DNA from: Sabellastarte sp. h YS-2021
Taxonomy: Eukaryota > Annelida > Polychaeta > Sabellida > Sabellidae
Length of the DNA: 64,000 bases
Reading direction: 5' to 3'
Assembly (NCBI GenBank): GCA_964017235.1
Contig: OZ024938.1
Location: 58,953,816-59,017,815, forward strand
Shown here: in pieces, positions 43,098-55,835 of the stretch
Layout: each line of letters starts with the position of its first letter
Numbering within the stretch: the stretch's first letter is position 1
Translations under genes and position numbers: made by a program
The notes under the pieces: generated by a model
What the model was told of the DNA's origin: nothing
The model's database searches: none
The model's input: the letters and a program-made list of their open reading frames with translations, nothing else

Positions 43098-45276
43098 TGG
43101 CCTCTGACTGAAACTTGGACAGTTCACCGTAAATCAATAACAACAATATTCAGGAAACTTAACCTTGACTGGAAGTTGACTAGATATTCTCCTATTATAT
43201 TTGAAAAAAAACACAAACACACAAAAAACCTGGTCAAATTTCTAAAATAAGATGACTCACTTTAGAGCAGTAGCAATGCTCTATAAATCAATAGACAATA
43301 ACATACACATTTAGGCCTCTTTTACATGCCACTATACATGCTTTTGCTTGCTGGCCGCAGAAAAAAATGGGTCAACTTCCAAGTGACATGCAGGTGTTCT
43401 GTAGGTATTTTTCAGTCTGCAGACAGCACACCATACCCAGTGACTGAAAATTGGAAAATGAATTATTTTTTGCCTGGTTGCTGGAATAACTGACACACAG
43501 CTGGGCCACATGATTTGCTTGCTTTGAAAGAAAGACACACTTTCAAAGATATAGTTCCCTCACAAACTGTCCACAGGCTGAAACCGGTAGCGGTGGGATG
43601 TAAGAGTTGCTTAAACATACACAAACTTACTTTTCTGACATTATGGAGAAACCTTTCATTAGGGAACACATCCTTACCACTCATCTGTCAATGCAGAATG
43701 TTGCCATTGAGCAAAAGCTATGACATCAAAAGGGATGCAAGACTTATAAATAACCAGAGTTCTCTTTTAACCAGGCTGATACATAGAAAGCGAATGGGGT
43801 GGGCTTTTATCTGTTTTCGGTTGGTCTTTGCCGATGGAATAATCCAAACAGCAAAAAAAGTGGAGATTATACTGCCAAACAGAACTGCTGACATTTCAGT
43901 TACATCATCAGTTAAAGAAAGGCACCATTTTGTTGTATGCACACGCAGTTATAAATATCGGTTTAAGTAACAGAGACGTTACAACAACAACAACAGGAAC
44001 TACAGAAGTCTTCTAATTGACTGTTTAATCGGATATACAAGAGGCAGACAATTGGAATGTGCTTTGTTGTGTTTTTCATGCCTTTTCAGAATGATTTTGG
44101 CCTTTTTGCAGATGAAAAAAGGCCGACCTTTAACTGCTAAAAGGAGTAAAGGTAATGGCTCATAAATCACCAAAGAGAGCTACATGCTTCATTGAAAATT
44201 AATATAACATCAAACAATTCTTTGCACTGTGATAGGTTTTCTAAATTCTGTAATTTCATTGAATTTAGATTGTACTGAAATTATTGTAATACTCAAACTA
44301 AACATGCTAAGGATGAGGTGATTTATTTATTTGACACTGGTGTAATCACGAGCTTATAAATGTAATGTTGAAGCTACTTGGGTGTTTAGGACGATTAATC
44401 ATTGTTTCTGTTTGGTGTTGAGATCCATAATTTACATATGGGATAAAATGAATGGAGAATGTCATCTTTCAGCAACTGGATTGAATTGTGAATTATGACA
44501 AGTAAGTGCACTAACAGTATGAAATTTGCAAAATTGCAACATAATAAACATAATTGTAAAATAATGTTTAAGATTATAATTATCATCCACTACTGATTAG
44601 ATGTATTTGACCTGAACATGGGATGTCCGGACAGTGCAGTAATTTTCTGTATTATCAGGTGGCCTTACTAGGGATAAGTTTGGCTGGTTTTTTCGTAAAC
44701 AAGTTCCTAGTTTTCATAAATATGTCGCAATTATTGCAATATAGAAATATGTTCTAAGTTTCGGTAAATTTATATGTTTTTTTAAATTTTTTTTTTGCAT
44801 TAAAATTAATACAGAACTGGTACAGAAATCTAAAGCTAAAATTTTCTAAAGCTTACTATGTATATGTATTACAACTTATTTTTAGCATTTATCAGATAAG
44901 CATAAACTTACTTTGCTTAAAGTTTTATAAAGTGGTGGATTAAAAAAACTGCACACTAACCATTGGGGTGAGTTAATTTAATTTAAGCAGTTGTGCCTTT
45001 ATTCATGATAACATTTCAAAGTAGTTGTCACTCAGAAAATTTATTTAACTTTACTTCACAATCAGCTAGGTGTAGTATATCAATGAATCCAAGTTTTAAA
45101 TTAACTAAAAGAAATGACAAATGTCAAACTTGGAGATTTATGTTTCTTTTACAGGTCAGATCACATTATAACTGGCTGTATATGCTTGTTATGATATGTC
45201 GAACCTAAAAACTTAGAACACCCAAGAGATTAAATGCCAAACTAGTTAAATACTCGCCACTTGGCACAAAAGATTC

Positions 45277-45400
45277 TCAGTGGCTTAGTGGGTTAGCATG
45301 TTTGGCATCTAATCATAGGCTTTCACTTCTGTATGGGTTCAAGTCCCAATAAGAACCTGTCTATTGAACAGGACCTAAAACCTCAATTTTAATCTTTGGA
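45277..45400 (+). repeat. second tRNA-like SINE family, plus-strand copy
   Basis: AGTGGCTTAGTGGGTTAGCA is a good tRNA A box and GGGTTCAAGTCCC a good B box, 40 bases apart as in tRNA. Followed by AACCTGTCTATTGAACAGGA and a TTTTAATC-like end. The matching place in copy B is 49405-49505. Confidence 0.65.
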
Positions 45401-45904
45401 ATTTAGCACCATGTACACATATGCGTATATTATTCTACATCAAACAACATAAATGTTGTAAAATTAGATAATTTTATTTAGTTATTAAGGATACAAGTTG
45501 ATTGTAGGATTTATTTTGGTCTTGACCCAGGGATATAAAAAAAACCCACAGACACTTATGTAATATATCCCTTGTAGACACACTGGGGACTATTCTAAGC
45601 TGTGATTATCTTTGGATTGTGGTTGGTTTTTGTTATTTAGATGTTGTAAATAATTGATATCCTCCAGTTTGTTTTTGTGATGTCAATGTTTTGCTACTTT
45701 AAAAGTCCTTGAGGCCTCTGTCAAAGAATGTGAATGACAGCAATTTTAGAACTAATTAAAAGGCTGTTCCACTGTCACAAGTTATCATAAGACCTAGCCA
45801 GCTTTAAACTAAATTTATTGCTGTCACATGTCGGGGAAAACTGGCAAGCATTTGGTTTCTCTTGACTAAAAAAGACAGACATTACTTTCTGTTCCTGAAT
45901 GCTT

Positions 45905-46140
45905 TGATTTGATATATTTATGTTTAAGTTTGCTTTCAACACATTTTATAGGTTAAATCATGTTGGGTACTTTTAATTACAGAGGAAACTGGTACATTCT
46001 AATTAATCAAGATTTGCACTATATGCTGCCAGATATCAATAAGCAACTACCAATTTTCCCAAATAGGGACAGATCCAGGACTTGATCTGTCAACCTCAGA
46101 GGTGGTAGATGAATGTGTTACCAACTACAACACCAAATCT
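45905..46140 (-). repeat. tRNA-headed SINE copy, diverged
   Basis: The complement keeps the body order (GGGAAAATTGGTAGTTGCTT, GAGGTTGACAGATCAAG). The orthologous copy in the second duplicate is 55270-55495, so this SINE was present before the duplication. Confidence 0.75.
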
Positions 46141-46744
46141 CCCCCTGTCGACTACTTTAATTCATGAAGATTGGTTGTGCAGTAACCAGAGCCCTGCTAT
46201 GATTTTTTAATCCTCTCTTGGGAGATCGTTTAGCTACTTTTGATAGAATATATGTGATAGCAATACTTTAAAGACATTTGACCCTTGAGAAGGTAAGAGG
46301 AGAAGGTAAAGTGAGAGGTCACAGATGAGGGAAAGAGGTCAGAGATGAAACATCTCAGATAATTCATTTTATTTATGGCCTCTAACATATGGACAGGTCA
46401 CCGTACCTTCTAACAACATTAAGGCAATTTAACCTCTACTTAAAGTTGGCTAGATATATTGTCATTATATTTGAAGAAAAATCAATAAAAGCCTTTTGAA
46501 ATTTCTAAAATAATAAGACTTAGCAATATTACTTAGCAAAAATCATGGATTCAACTGCTGAAAAGTACCAAAGCTATATAAATCAATCGATACTTTACAC
46601 ACAATTTACTCTCTCTTAAGCTTCTATTACATCCTATCATATGTGTATACAAACGTAAGTGTCCTACAAATATTGTTGAAAAATATGAGCATAGAGTGGT
46701 AGTGAAGTAGCAGAGATTTCCACATGCAAACAAGGTGTATTTTC

Positions 46745-47500
46745 CCAACAAGGGTGTCAATTCTTGAACATCTAAGAACAGATAAAAGCCCCACAGTCAG
46801 TTAATATGGATGCAAGGTACACGCGAGTGCATCTTACAGCATGTGCAAACAATGCAAGTAAATAGGGGGCACCTGCAACACTATCAAGGAAAATGCAAAT
46901 ACCAAAGCCTCTCATAAGTTACCCTTGAGGCATGGATACATTTGTAGGAATACTGCATGCATGCAGAGAATATTGTGCATGCCAATTTCCATTGCAGGGT
47001 CTGTGCGACCTTGAAATCCTGTCATAAAATCACAAGTGTAGCTTAAGTGTCCCTTGTTAATCCGCCGATTTTTCTCTGTAACCAGGACGTACGTACACAT
47101 ACAATGGAATGTAAGAGAGGCTTAAGGTGAATTCTCTCAAGAAGAGTGTCAATACTTGAATATCCAAGAACAGACAGTGACTAGCTACAGGTCACACAGT
47201 GGGTTTATATACATGCAAAGTACACGCGGGTGTATCTTACAGAATGTGCAAACAATATAAGTAAATAGGGAAAACCTACAACATTTTCAATGAGAATGCA
47301 CGTGCCAATACCTCTGGTAAGTTACCCTTGAGACATGGATGCATTTGTAGCTATACTGCGTGCACACAAAGAATAATGTGCATGCCAATTTTCATTGCTG
47401 GGTCTTTGGGATCTTGAAATTCTGTTATAAAATCCCACCTGTACCTTAAGTGTCCCTTGCATATTACCCCATTTTTAATCATGACATATATGCACGTATA
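46745..47500. repeat. 403-bp tandem repeat
   Basis: Two units about 403 bp apart share GTGTCAATTCTTGAACAT or a close variant (46754 and 47156), ACGCG(A/G)GTG (46821 and 47224), AGTTACCCTTGAG and AATTTCCATTGC-type words. Moderate divergence. Only copy B has it. Confidence 0.75.
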
Positions 47501-49404
47501 TTGTTAGGATGTTCCATTGTGCTGGCTAAAAAGGTAAAATTTGCTTACCTGCAAGTATGACGCAGGTCTTTTGTATCAATTTTTAAGCCTGCAGACAGCA
47601 CACCATGGCCCATGACTGGAATTTGGCATATCAGTTTTTGCGTGGTCACAAGGATAACTGGCTCCCAGCTGGGCTACATGATTCACTTACTTTGAAAGTA
47701 AGACACATTTGCAAAGATCTAGTTCTCCTACAAGCTGGTCACTGTCTGGAAATTTTACAGAAAGCTTAAGGTATGTGCGTGTGCTAAACCATGTGGTGGG
47801 ATGTAACAGTAGCTTTATACATACACACAAACATACTTTTCTGACATTATGTAGAAAACCTTCCATTGGGGAACACATCCTTACCACTCATCTGTCAATA
47901 CAGGGTGCTGCCACTGAGCAAAAGCTTTGACAACAAAATGAATGCAACACTTATAACAGCAGTTACATAGAACCTATAACGGCAGATACATAGAAAGGGT
48001 AGGCATTTGGGTGGGCTTTGACCTGTTTTCAGTTGGCCTTTGCCAATGGAATAATCCAAACACCTGAAACGTGTAGATGTAACTGCCAAGTTTCAGTTGC
48101 ATCATCAGTTAAAGGGAACTACACGTTTTCTTGTAAGCACATGCAGTTATAAACATCAGTTTAGGTAACAAAGATGTTACAACAACAACAAGAACTATAG
48201 AAGTCTCTAATTGGCTGTTTAATCGGATATACAAGAGGCAGACAATTGGAATGTGCTCTGTTGTGTTTTTCATGCCTTTGCAGAGAGATTTTGGCCTTTT
48301 TTCAGAAGAAAAAAGTCTGATCTTTAACTGCTTGAGGGAGTAAAGGTAATGGTTTATAAATCACCAAAGAGAGCTACATGGTTTATTGAAAATGATTATA
48401 GCTTCAAACAATTCTTTGCATCGTGATAGGTTTTTTTAATTATGTCATTTCATTGAATTTAGATTGTACTAAAATTGTTTTAATAAGCAAAGTTCACATG
48501 CTCAAGATGAGGGGATTACACTGGTGTAATCGCAAGCTTATAAATGTAATATTGAAGCTACTTGGATACTAAGTCTTTGATGCTTAACTATTGTTTCTGT
48601 TTGAGATCCATAATGTATACATAGGATAAAATAAATGGACATTGTGATTATGAACAAGTAAGTACACTAACAGTATAAACTTTTCAAAAATTATAACAAT
48701 GTATACCAACATTAAGTAATTTTTGAAATTATATTTATCATCCACTACTGATTAGATGTATTTGACCTAAATATGGGATGTCCGTATAGTGCAATAATTT
48801 TTTGTATTACAAGGTGGCCCTTACCAGGTATACATTTAGCTGATTTCTTGCAAAGAAGTGCCAATTTTTCGTAAATATATCTAAAATATTGTAATATAGA
48901 AATATATTCTATATTTTAGTAAATTAATATCATTTAAAGAAATTTCCCTTTTTGGGCATTAAAGTTGATACAGAAGTGGTACAGAAATCTAAAGTTAAAA
49001 TTTGAATTTTTATGTCTAATGGTGCCCCCTACTAGGTATATATATTATATCAGATAAGCAGGAACTTTGCTTAAAGTGTATATATAGTGGTGGATAAAAA
49101 CCTGCAAAAACCACTGAGATGGGTAAATTGAAGCATTTTTGTCTTTATTCATGACAACATTTCAAAGTAGTTTTTAAAGTAGTATTTAACTTTACTTCAC
49201 AACCAGTTAGGTGTAGTATATCAATGAATTAAACTTGTCAATTAGCTAAAAGAAATGACCAGTGTCAAACTTGGGTTTCATTCCCTTTTTACAAGTGAGA
49301 TCACATTATAATAGGCTTTAAATGTTTGCTAATGATATGGGTTCAAACCCAAAACCTCAGAAAACCAAAGTGATTAAATGCTAAACTTGTTAAATACAAA
49401 AGAC

Positions 49405-49505
49405 CCTCCATATCCTAGTTGGTTAGCTGGTTTCGCAATCAGCAACTGTCACCTCTGTGTGGGTTTGAGTCTCATAAGAAGCTGAGGACCTGTCCCAATA
49501 TGACA
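49405..49505 (+). repeat. second tRNA-like SINE family, diverged copy
   Basis: TAGTTGGTTAGCTGGTTTCG and GGGTTTGAGTCTC are decayed A and B boxes. Positional counterpart of 45277-45400. Confidence 0.5.
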
Positions 49506-49781
49506 CCAAACAATATAAATGTTGCAAAATTAGATATTTTTATTTCTTTATTAAGGATACAAGATAACTGCCTGGATTTATTTTAGCCTTGACCCAGGGA
49601 TATAAAAAATCTCAGATCGCCTTATGTAATATGATTCTTGTAGACACACTGAGGACTATTCTAAGCTGTGCTTATCTTTGGATGTTGGATGTTATAGGCA
49701 TTCAAATGTTTTAATAATTGAAATCCTCCAGTTTGTTTTTGTGATGTTTTGCTAATTACTCAGTCTTTGAGGCCTCTGCCA

Positions 49782-50615
49782 AAGAATGTGAATAACAGTA
49801 GTTTTAGAGCTAATCAAATGACTGTTCCACTCTCACAAGTTATCATGAGACCTAGCCAGCTTTAAACTAAGGTTACTGCTGTCATATAAATGCACAGCGA
49901 AAACTCCCAAAGCATTTGGTCTCTCTTGGCTAAAAAGACAGACCTTTATTTTGGTTCCTGAAAGCTTTGATATGATGTTTGTGTATGTGAATATGGATTA
50001 AAACACAAAGCTTTTAGAATTAAAGTATATTATTAAAGAGTAGATTTTAACACATGTTGTATGCTTGACACACACACAAAGACTGTTTAATTGCCTTTGT
50101 TAGAGCACATGCACAGGTCATCACAGTGCATAACAAATATAAACCAGTACAGGATATGGTAACCACAAACTGCTATTACTTGCATTAACTACATCTGTAA
50201 GAATGTGAATAACAGTAGTTTTAGAGCTAATCAAATGACTGTTCCACTCTCACAAGTTATCATGAGACCTAGCCAGCTTTAAACTAAGGTTACTGCTGTC
50301 ATATAAATGCACAGCGAAAACTCCCAAAGCATTTGGTCTCTCTTGGCTAAAAAGACAGACCTTTATTTTGGTTCCTGAAAGCTTTGATATGATGTTTGTG
50401 TATGTGAATATGGATTAAAACACAAAGCTTTTAGAATTAAAGTATATTATTAAAGAGTAGATTTTAACATATGTTGTATGCTTGACACACACACAAAGAC
50501 TGTTTAATTGCCTTTGTTAGAGCACATGCACAGGTCATCACAGTGCATAACAAATATAAACCAGTACAGGATATGGTAACCACAAACTGCTATTACTTGC
50601 ATTAACTACATCTAA
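49782..50615. repeat. 417-bp tandem duplication of flank plus LTR
   Basis: 49782-50198 and 50199-50615 repeat with a constant 417-bp offset. Each unit contains about 194 bp of the old flank followed by an LTR copy (49976-50195 lacks the last bases CTAACA region; 50393-50617 is complete). The two units differ at very few sites, so the duplication followed insertion of the LTR element. Confidence 0.9.
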
Positions 50616-50617
50616 CA
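50393..50617 (-). repeat. Ty3 3' LTR
   Basis: 225 bp; direct repeat of 55043-55268. It is preceded on the coding strand by the purine tract. Confidence 0.95.
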
Positions 50618-50630
50618 TCTCCCCCTTTTT
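50618..50630 (-). other. polypurine tract
   Basis: The coding strand reads AAAAAGGGGGAGA directly before the 3' LTR, as expected for plus-strand DNA priming. Confidence 0.85.
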
Positions 50631-50878
50631 AGAAAAACAAAAAACGAGAAAGTCTGCATAATTGTCAATATTTTTAAAGTCTGAATAGAGGATTCTTGAT
50701 GAGATAAATTTACTGTATATTGAGTTGTCAACTAAATTATATAAAATTTATCCAATGGGATAACAGTTGGTAGACTGCAACTGTATCAATGTTATTACTC
50801 AAATAGCATTATTCTGGCCTTGAGTAATAAATCAATTTAGAGTATACTTCAACTTAAAGTCTTTGCTTGAATACACAT

Positions 50879-53800
50879 TCAGGGTATATGTGTGTATGGT
50901 GTATGCTGTTTTCTGTTTCTGGAGCTTCTTCTCACTTCACCACTCATATTTTGATCTTGTTTATTTTCAGTAGTGTTAGAACTAACTGGGCTTGTAGAAT
51001 CTGTACTACTGTGAGTGTTTGTATTAGTGACCAAAGCTGGGGATGTATCATCTGGTATTTCCATTTGTGCATCTTTGCTGTAATCATGATCTGTAACCCT
51101 TGGTTTCAAATGTATTCTGTTTCTGCGGTAGGTCTTTCCATTCAACTGTACCAAATAGGATTTGTCAGTGAGTTTCTTACTGCAAACTGCTGGTTCCCAA
51201 TCAGTATTATGATGTCCTGAAATTGGCTACACATACACAGGTTGTCCAACTTCTAACTCTGGCAGTGAATTTGCACTTTTATCTTGATAGTATTTTGCTA
51301 ACTTCCTTTTCTTTTCAATTTTCCGTGTCACATCAGATTGAACTTCAGGTTCAAGCAGCTTGGTATTAATTGGCAAAAGAGTTTTAGTTCTTCTTGAAAA
51401 GAGTCTTTGAACTGGGCTTGATGACATGTTGATGGTAGGAGTGTTTCTCCATTCCAGTAAGGCTTGGTATATGTTGGTATTTGACCTTTCTACTTTCTTC
51501 ATCAATGTTTTGACAATCGCTACTGCTGATTCCACTTTACCATTTGAACGCGAGTGACCAGGCGAGATGGATATGTGATCAAATTTCCATTCAGTGGCAA
51601 ATTTTGAAAACTCATCACTCACTAAATTGGGATTGTTGTCTGTGATCACTTCTTCCGGGATTCCATGTCTTGCAAATTGTGCTTGTAACTTTTTTATTAT
51701 GGACTTTGATGTTGTAGAATAAAGTCGGTCTATTTCAAAATAATCACTGAAATAGTCTACTGTCAGAAGATAGGACTTGTTCTTATAGTGAAATTCATCA
51801 ACAGCAACTTTTGACCATGGACGAGTTGGCAACTTTGGTGTCTGCAGTGGTTCTTTTTGCTGTGTTTTATTGATTTCAGCACAGACATGGCAATTACTGA
51901 CCAAGTTGGTGATGTCCTTTCGTAATCCTGGCCAGAAAAGTGAATCACTTGCTTTCCTGATGCAGGCTTCAGTACCTACATGACTGCTGTGAAGTTTCTT
52001 CAGCATGTCTTCTCTCAGAGAGACAGAAATAATCATACGCAAACCTTTGTACAAGATTCCATCTTGTATGGTGATTTCCTCACGAAAGTTCCAGTATTCC
52101 TGTATCTTTGCTGGAGTTTCTTCTTTGCTATCAGGCCATCCCTTCATGACAGTAGCTTTTAAAAGCTGGAGAGCTGGATCATTTTCTGTGGCTACTTTGA
52201 TCTCTGCTTGACTTTTTCTTGAAACACTAGTGTATTCTGCATAACTAATGTTATCTAGTCCAAGACAAAACACATCAAATGATTTAGACTCTGCATCTGG
52301 GACTGAATTGGGTGGTATAGCACGACTCAATAAATCGGCAATGTACTGGGTTGTACCTTTTATGTATTTCACTTTCAGATTGTATCTTTGTAATTGCAAC
52401 AACATTCTTTGAAGGCGAATAGGAGCAGCAAGTAGAGATTTCTTGAAGATTGCTTCTAGCGGCTTGTGATCAGTCTCTACTGTGACATCATCTTTGCCAA
52501 GAATATAAGTGCTGAATTTCTTGGCAGCAAAGCAAATCGCCAGCATTTCTTTTTCTATAACTGCATATCTTTGTTGTGCAGGTGACAATGCGGTTGATGC
52601 AAAAACAATCGGTTTTCCATCTTGTAGAATGGTGCATCCAAGACACTTGTCAGAACTGTCACACTGTATCATAACAGGCTTATTTGCATCATAGTATGTC
52701 AACACCGGTTCCATCGTCACAAGCTGTTTTGCTTTGGTAAATGCCTGTTCTTGCTGTGATTCCCAGCAGAACTGATTGTTCTTCTCACACAGGCATCTCA
52801 GTGGTTGACACACTTCAGACAAATGAGGAAGGAATTTGGGAAGGTAGTTGATGAAACCTAAAAACCTTTGGGTTTCTTTGACATTGGTTGGCCTTGGCAT
52901 GTTGACAATGGCTGTTACTTTGCTTGGATCTGGCTTGACTCCATCTGCTGTCAGCAAATGTCCAATATAAGGCACTTCGGTCTTACAGAGCTGGACTTTC
53001 TTCCTGTTGAGCTTAAGATTCTTCTGGCGGCATCTGTCTAGCAGCTCAGTCAAGTTGTGATTATGATTTTGAATTGCCTCTTGCATGGTGTCTCCATAAC
53101 CACACACTAGCAAGTCATCTGCAACTATTGCAAGACCTGGGACTCCTTGCAGTGCTTCAGTTTGGCGGCGTTGGTATTCTTCACTTGCTGTTTTGATTCC
53201 AAAAGGCATCCTGAGCCAGCGATACCTCTGAAATGGCATCCAGAAAGTAGTCAAGTAACTGCTTTCTTTGTCTAGTCGGCACTGGTTGTATCCAGCGGCT
53301 GCATCTAAGACAGAGAATACCTTGGCATTGTGTAGCCGTGGAAGGATCTCTTCTATTGTAGGCATCGGATAATGAGACCTCTTGAGTGCTTTGTTTAGGT
53401 CAGACGGTGACAGGCATATGCGTAATTTTGCGCCTTTCTTAACCACAACCATGGATGAGATCCAGTCAGTTGGTTCTGTCACAGGTGCTATGATGCCTCG
53501 CTTTTCCATTTCATCTAGTTTTGCTTTGACCTCTTTTTTCAGTGCTACTGGCATTTTCCTTGGAGTATGCTGGACTGGAGCTACTTCAGGGTTTGTTTGC
53601 AAATGCACATAACCTGGAAGTGTACCTAGTCCATGAAAGACATCACTGTATTTATCCAAGATTGCTTCAGCTGAATTTGTAGTGACATTGTTTATGGATT
53701 CTGGCATGTTCACAGTTATCAACTGCATTACCTGGCATGTATTTGCAGATAAAAGTGGTTTTCTTGCAACTTTTGTGGTGACCACTTCAAACTTTAGCTT

Positions 53801-54163
53801 GTATGGTTTGCCATTGTGTACTGTATGTAATGTACACACTCCTAGTGGATGCATGTATGATCCGTCATACAGGTTTAATCGGGTCTGGCTTTCCCTCATC
53901 ACTGCATTTCTGCTGATCTTATTTAGGTCATCTATCGATATCACGTTGCATGTGGTGCCTGTATCAAGTAGACATTCTACTGGAACCCCTCTTTTGTCCT
54001 TCTCATCGGAGAGTGCTAGCTGGACACTTAGCTGTTTCTTCGTCATCTTCACATTATTTAATGTGTGTTCTATCATGAATACTGAATTGTCAGAGTCACT
54101 GTGACCTGACTCATTTTCACAGACATTTGTAGGTTGCTTTCTACTTGTCCTAGACTGACACAC
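50879..54163 (-). pseudogene. Ty3 Pol: protease, RT, RNase H, integrase (late nonsense codon)
   Basis: A 978-codon open run ends at a TAG near 51227, and the same frame stays open for about 100 more codons, to a typical basic chromo-less Pol tail (TYRRNRIHLKPR, then VRRSSRNRKQ). Domains: protease D67-T-G (LLDTGTTCNVI); RT about 200-410 with LDAAAGYNQ (D287), RMPFGIKTASEEYQR and V-A-D-D (349-350); RNase H with D502, E539, D565 and D610; integrase with H725, H728, C758, C761 and the catalytic triad D789, D842, E878 (35 residues between the last two). All active-site residues are present. The frame is joined upstream to the Gag zinc knuckle; its first codon is not an ATG. Confidence 0.92.
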
Positions 54164-54892
54164 ACTAGCAAAATGATGAAGTTTATTACACTTGGAGCAT
54201 CTCTTTCCGTAAGCACTACAGAAATTACTGCCTCTTTTATGTGACTTGCCACAGTACTTACAGTCTCTGTACTCCGTTTGTCAGCATGCTTCTGGTGCTT
54301 GGCTTTTGCTCGCTGTGAGGTTTTCACAAACTGAACATCTGGCTCTGACTTTTCAATTTGCTTCAGCTGCATTTGAGAAAGTTCACTTACTCTGCATATG
54401 TTGATTGCTGCATCCAGGGTTAAGTCCTTTTCTCTAAACATTCTGGCACGAACCGATGTTGTCATTCGTTCCCAAGACTAATCTATCGCGAATAAAATCA
54501 TCAAGTAAGGCTTCAAACTTACATGAATTTGCAAGATGTCTTAGTCTTGTGACATACTGGTCAACTGTCTCATTGGTACCTTGGTTTGTGGTACCAAACA
54601 CATATCTTTCATAAACAACATTTGTTTTGGGAGTGAAGTATTTTTCTAAGGCTCCAACAACAGAATCTGGATCCTTTTTCTCATCTTCTGACATGCTCAA
54701 AGTTTGTAATATTTTCAAGCATTCCTTACCCACGATGGATCTTAATGTTGCTATCCTGACAGTTTTATCCTTTTCTTTCAACTCAGTTGCTACTTCATAA
54801 TCAGCCCACTGTTGCTTAAAGAATTGCCAGTTGCTAGGCAAGTCACCTTTAGTATCCATAGGAGCTGGAACTGGTAGACCAGATGTAGCCAT
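54164..54892 (-). pseudogene. Ty3 Gag, two frameshifts
   Basis: The ATG at 54892 begins MATSGLPVPAPMD, then a capsid-like domain with NWQFFKQQWADYEVATELKE, a YFTPKTNVVYERYVF segment and TVDQYVTRLRHLANSC, the usual Ty3/mollusc Gag pattern. The frame shifts near 54465 and again near 54280. After the second shift a Cys-His pair of knuckles (C-K-Y-C ... and C-S-K-C-x4-H-x4-C) lies in the pol frame. The two shifts compensate each other. Gag would coat element RNA. Confidence 0.85.
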
Positions 54893-55029
54893 GTTGTATA
54901 TAAGAATGTTCAATTTAACATGTGTGCTCAAAATCCAATGTTACTGACTTTTCTTTGTATGAAACTAATAACAGTATCTTTATTATTTGTGTTATCCAGT
55001 TTTAACATGCACTATATAATCATGAGTTT

Positions 55030-55042
55030 ACTTCTGACACCA
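55030..55042 (-). other. primer binding site, probably tRNA-Leu
   Basis: Directly next to the 5' LTR the coding strand reads TGGTGTCAGAAGT, complementary to the 3' end of animal tRNA-Leu (ACTTCTGACACCA). The match is 13 bases; the sequence after that departs. Confidence 0.75.
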
Positions 55043-55268
55043 TGTTTGTGTATGTGAATATGGATTAAAACACAAAGCTTTTAGAATTAAAGTACATTAT
55101 TAAAGAATAGATTTTAACACATGTTGTATACTTGACACACACACAAAGACTGTTTTAATTGCCTTTGTTAGAGCACATGCACAGGTCATCACAGTGCATA
55201 ACAAATATAAACCAGTACAGGATATGGTAACCACAAACTGCTATTACTTGCATTAACTACATCTAACA
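55043..55268 (-). repeat. Ty3 5' LTR
   Basis: 226 bp, direct repeat of 50393-50617. Promoter position inferred from orientation; no clear TATA box is claimed. Confidence 0.95.
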
Positions 55269-55269
55269 T

Positions 55270-55495
55270 ATGATTTATTTGTGTTTAAATTTGCTTTCAA
55301 CACATTGTATAGGCTAAATCACCATGGGTAGTTTTAATTACAAAGGAAACTGCTACATTCTAGTTGGTCAAGATTTTACAGCAGCCAGACATCATTAAGC
55401 AACTACCAATTTTCCCAAATAGGGACAGATCCAGGGCTTGATCTGTCAACCTCAGATGTGGTAAGTGATTGTGTTACCGACTACAGCACCAAATC
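55270..55495 (-). repeat. tRNA-headed SINE copy, diverged
   Basis: Positional counterpart of 45905-46140 in the duplicated segment. The Ty3 element inserted right at the A/T-rich 3' tail of this SINE. Confidence 0.75.
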
Positions 55496-55835
55496 CCCCT
55501 CTGCCAACTGCTTTAATTCATGAAGATCAGTCGTAAATCTGGTGCAGTAACCAGAGCACACATATGATTTTTTAAATCCTCTCTTCGGGGATTGTTTAGC
55601 TACTTTTGATAAAATATATGTGAGAGCAATAGGCCCTTAATAAGCTGTATCATCTAAAGTATAATTTATCTTAGATAGCCTAAGGTCAGAGCTGGAAAAG
55701 AATGGATCAAGTTTCTTGAGCACCAGTTTACACTTTACAGGTATTTGACCCTCGAGAAGGTAAGAGGAGACGGTAAGGTAAGAGGTCAGAGATGAGGGAA
55801 AGAGGTCAGAGATGAAGCATCTCAAATAATACATT

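Larger units (their letters stand above)
43098..46373. repeat. tandem segmental duplication, copy A
   Basis: About 3.3 kb that aligns in order with 46374-55835 once insertions there are removed. Landmarks: ATGGCCTCT at both starts; GCAGACAGCACACCAT at 43421 and 47591; CTTACCACTCATCTGTCAAT at 43673 and 47879; AAGTTATCATAAGACCTAGC at 45779 against 49850; AGAGGTCAGAGATGAA at 46333 against 55803. It is diverged with many indels, so old. It contains SINE pieces at 45277-45400 and 45905-46140. No coding exon is supported: the 151-codon frame at 43515-43970 is not kept in copy B. Confidence 0.85.
50393..55268 (-). mobile_element. Ty3-type LTR retrotransposon, nearly complete
   Basis: Minus-strand element: 5' LTR 55268-55043, primer site, gag, pol, polypurine tract, 3' LTR 50617-50393. 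LTRs are TGTTAG...AAACA on the coding strand and are flanked by the 5-bp target duplication TATGA (50388-50392 and 55269-55273). The LTRs differ at about four bases and one indel over 226 bp, a moderately recent insertion. Domain order protease-RT-RNase H-integrase is that of Ty3 elements. No env frame. Gag has two frameshifts and pol a late stop, so this copy is likely inactive. Confidence 0.95.
46374..55835. repeat. tandem segmental duplication, copy B (interrupted)
   Basis: Head-to-tail second copy of 43098-46373. It carries an extra 0.9-kb insert near 46620-47560 that contains a 403-bp tandem repeat, a 417-bp flank-plus-LTR duplication (49782-50615), and a 4.9-kb Ty3-type element (50393-55268). 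The copy resumes after the element at 55269 without loss. Confidence 0.85.

Noticed and set aside
43515..43970. 151-codon open frame in segmental copy A
   Set aside because: No recognised domain, and the matching part of copy B has indels that break the frame, so it is not under coding constraint.
51980..52211. Plus-strand frames across the Ty3 pol
   Set aside because: Antisense shadows of a clear Pol coding region.
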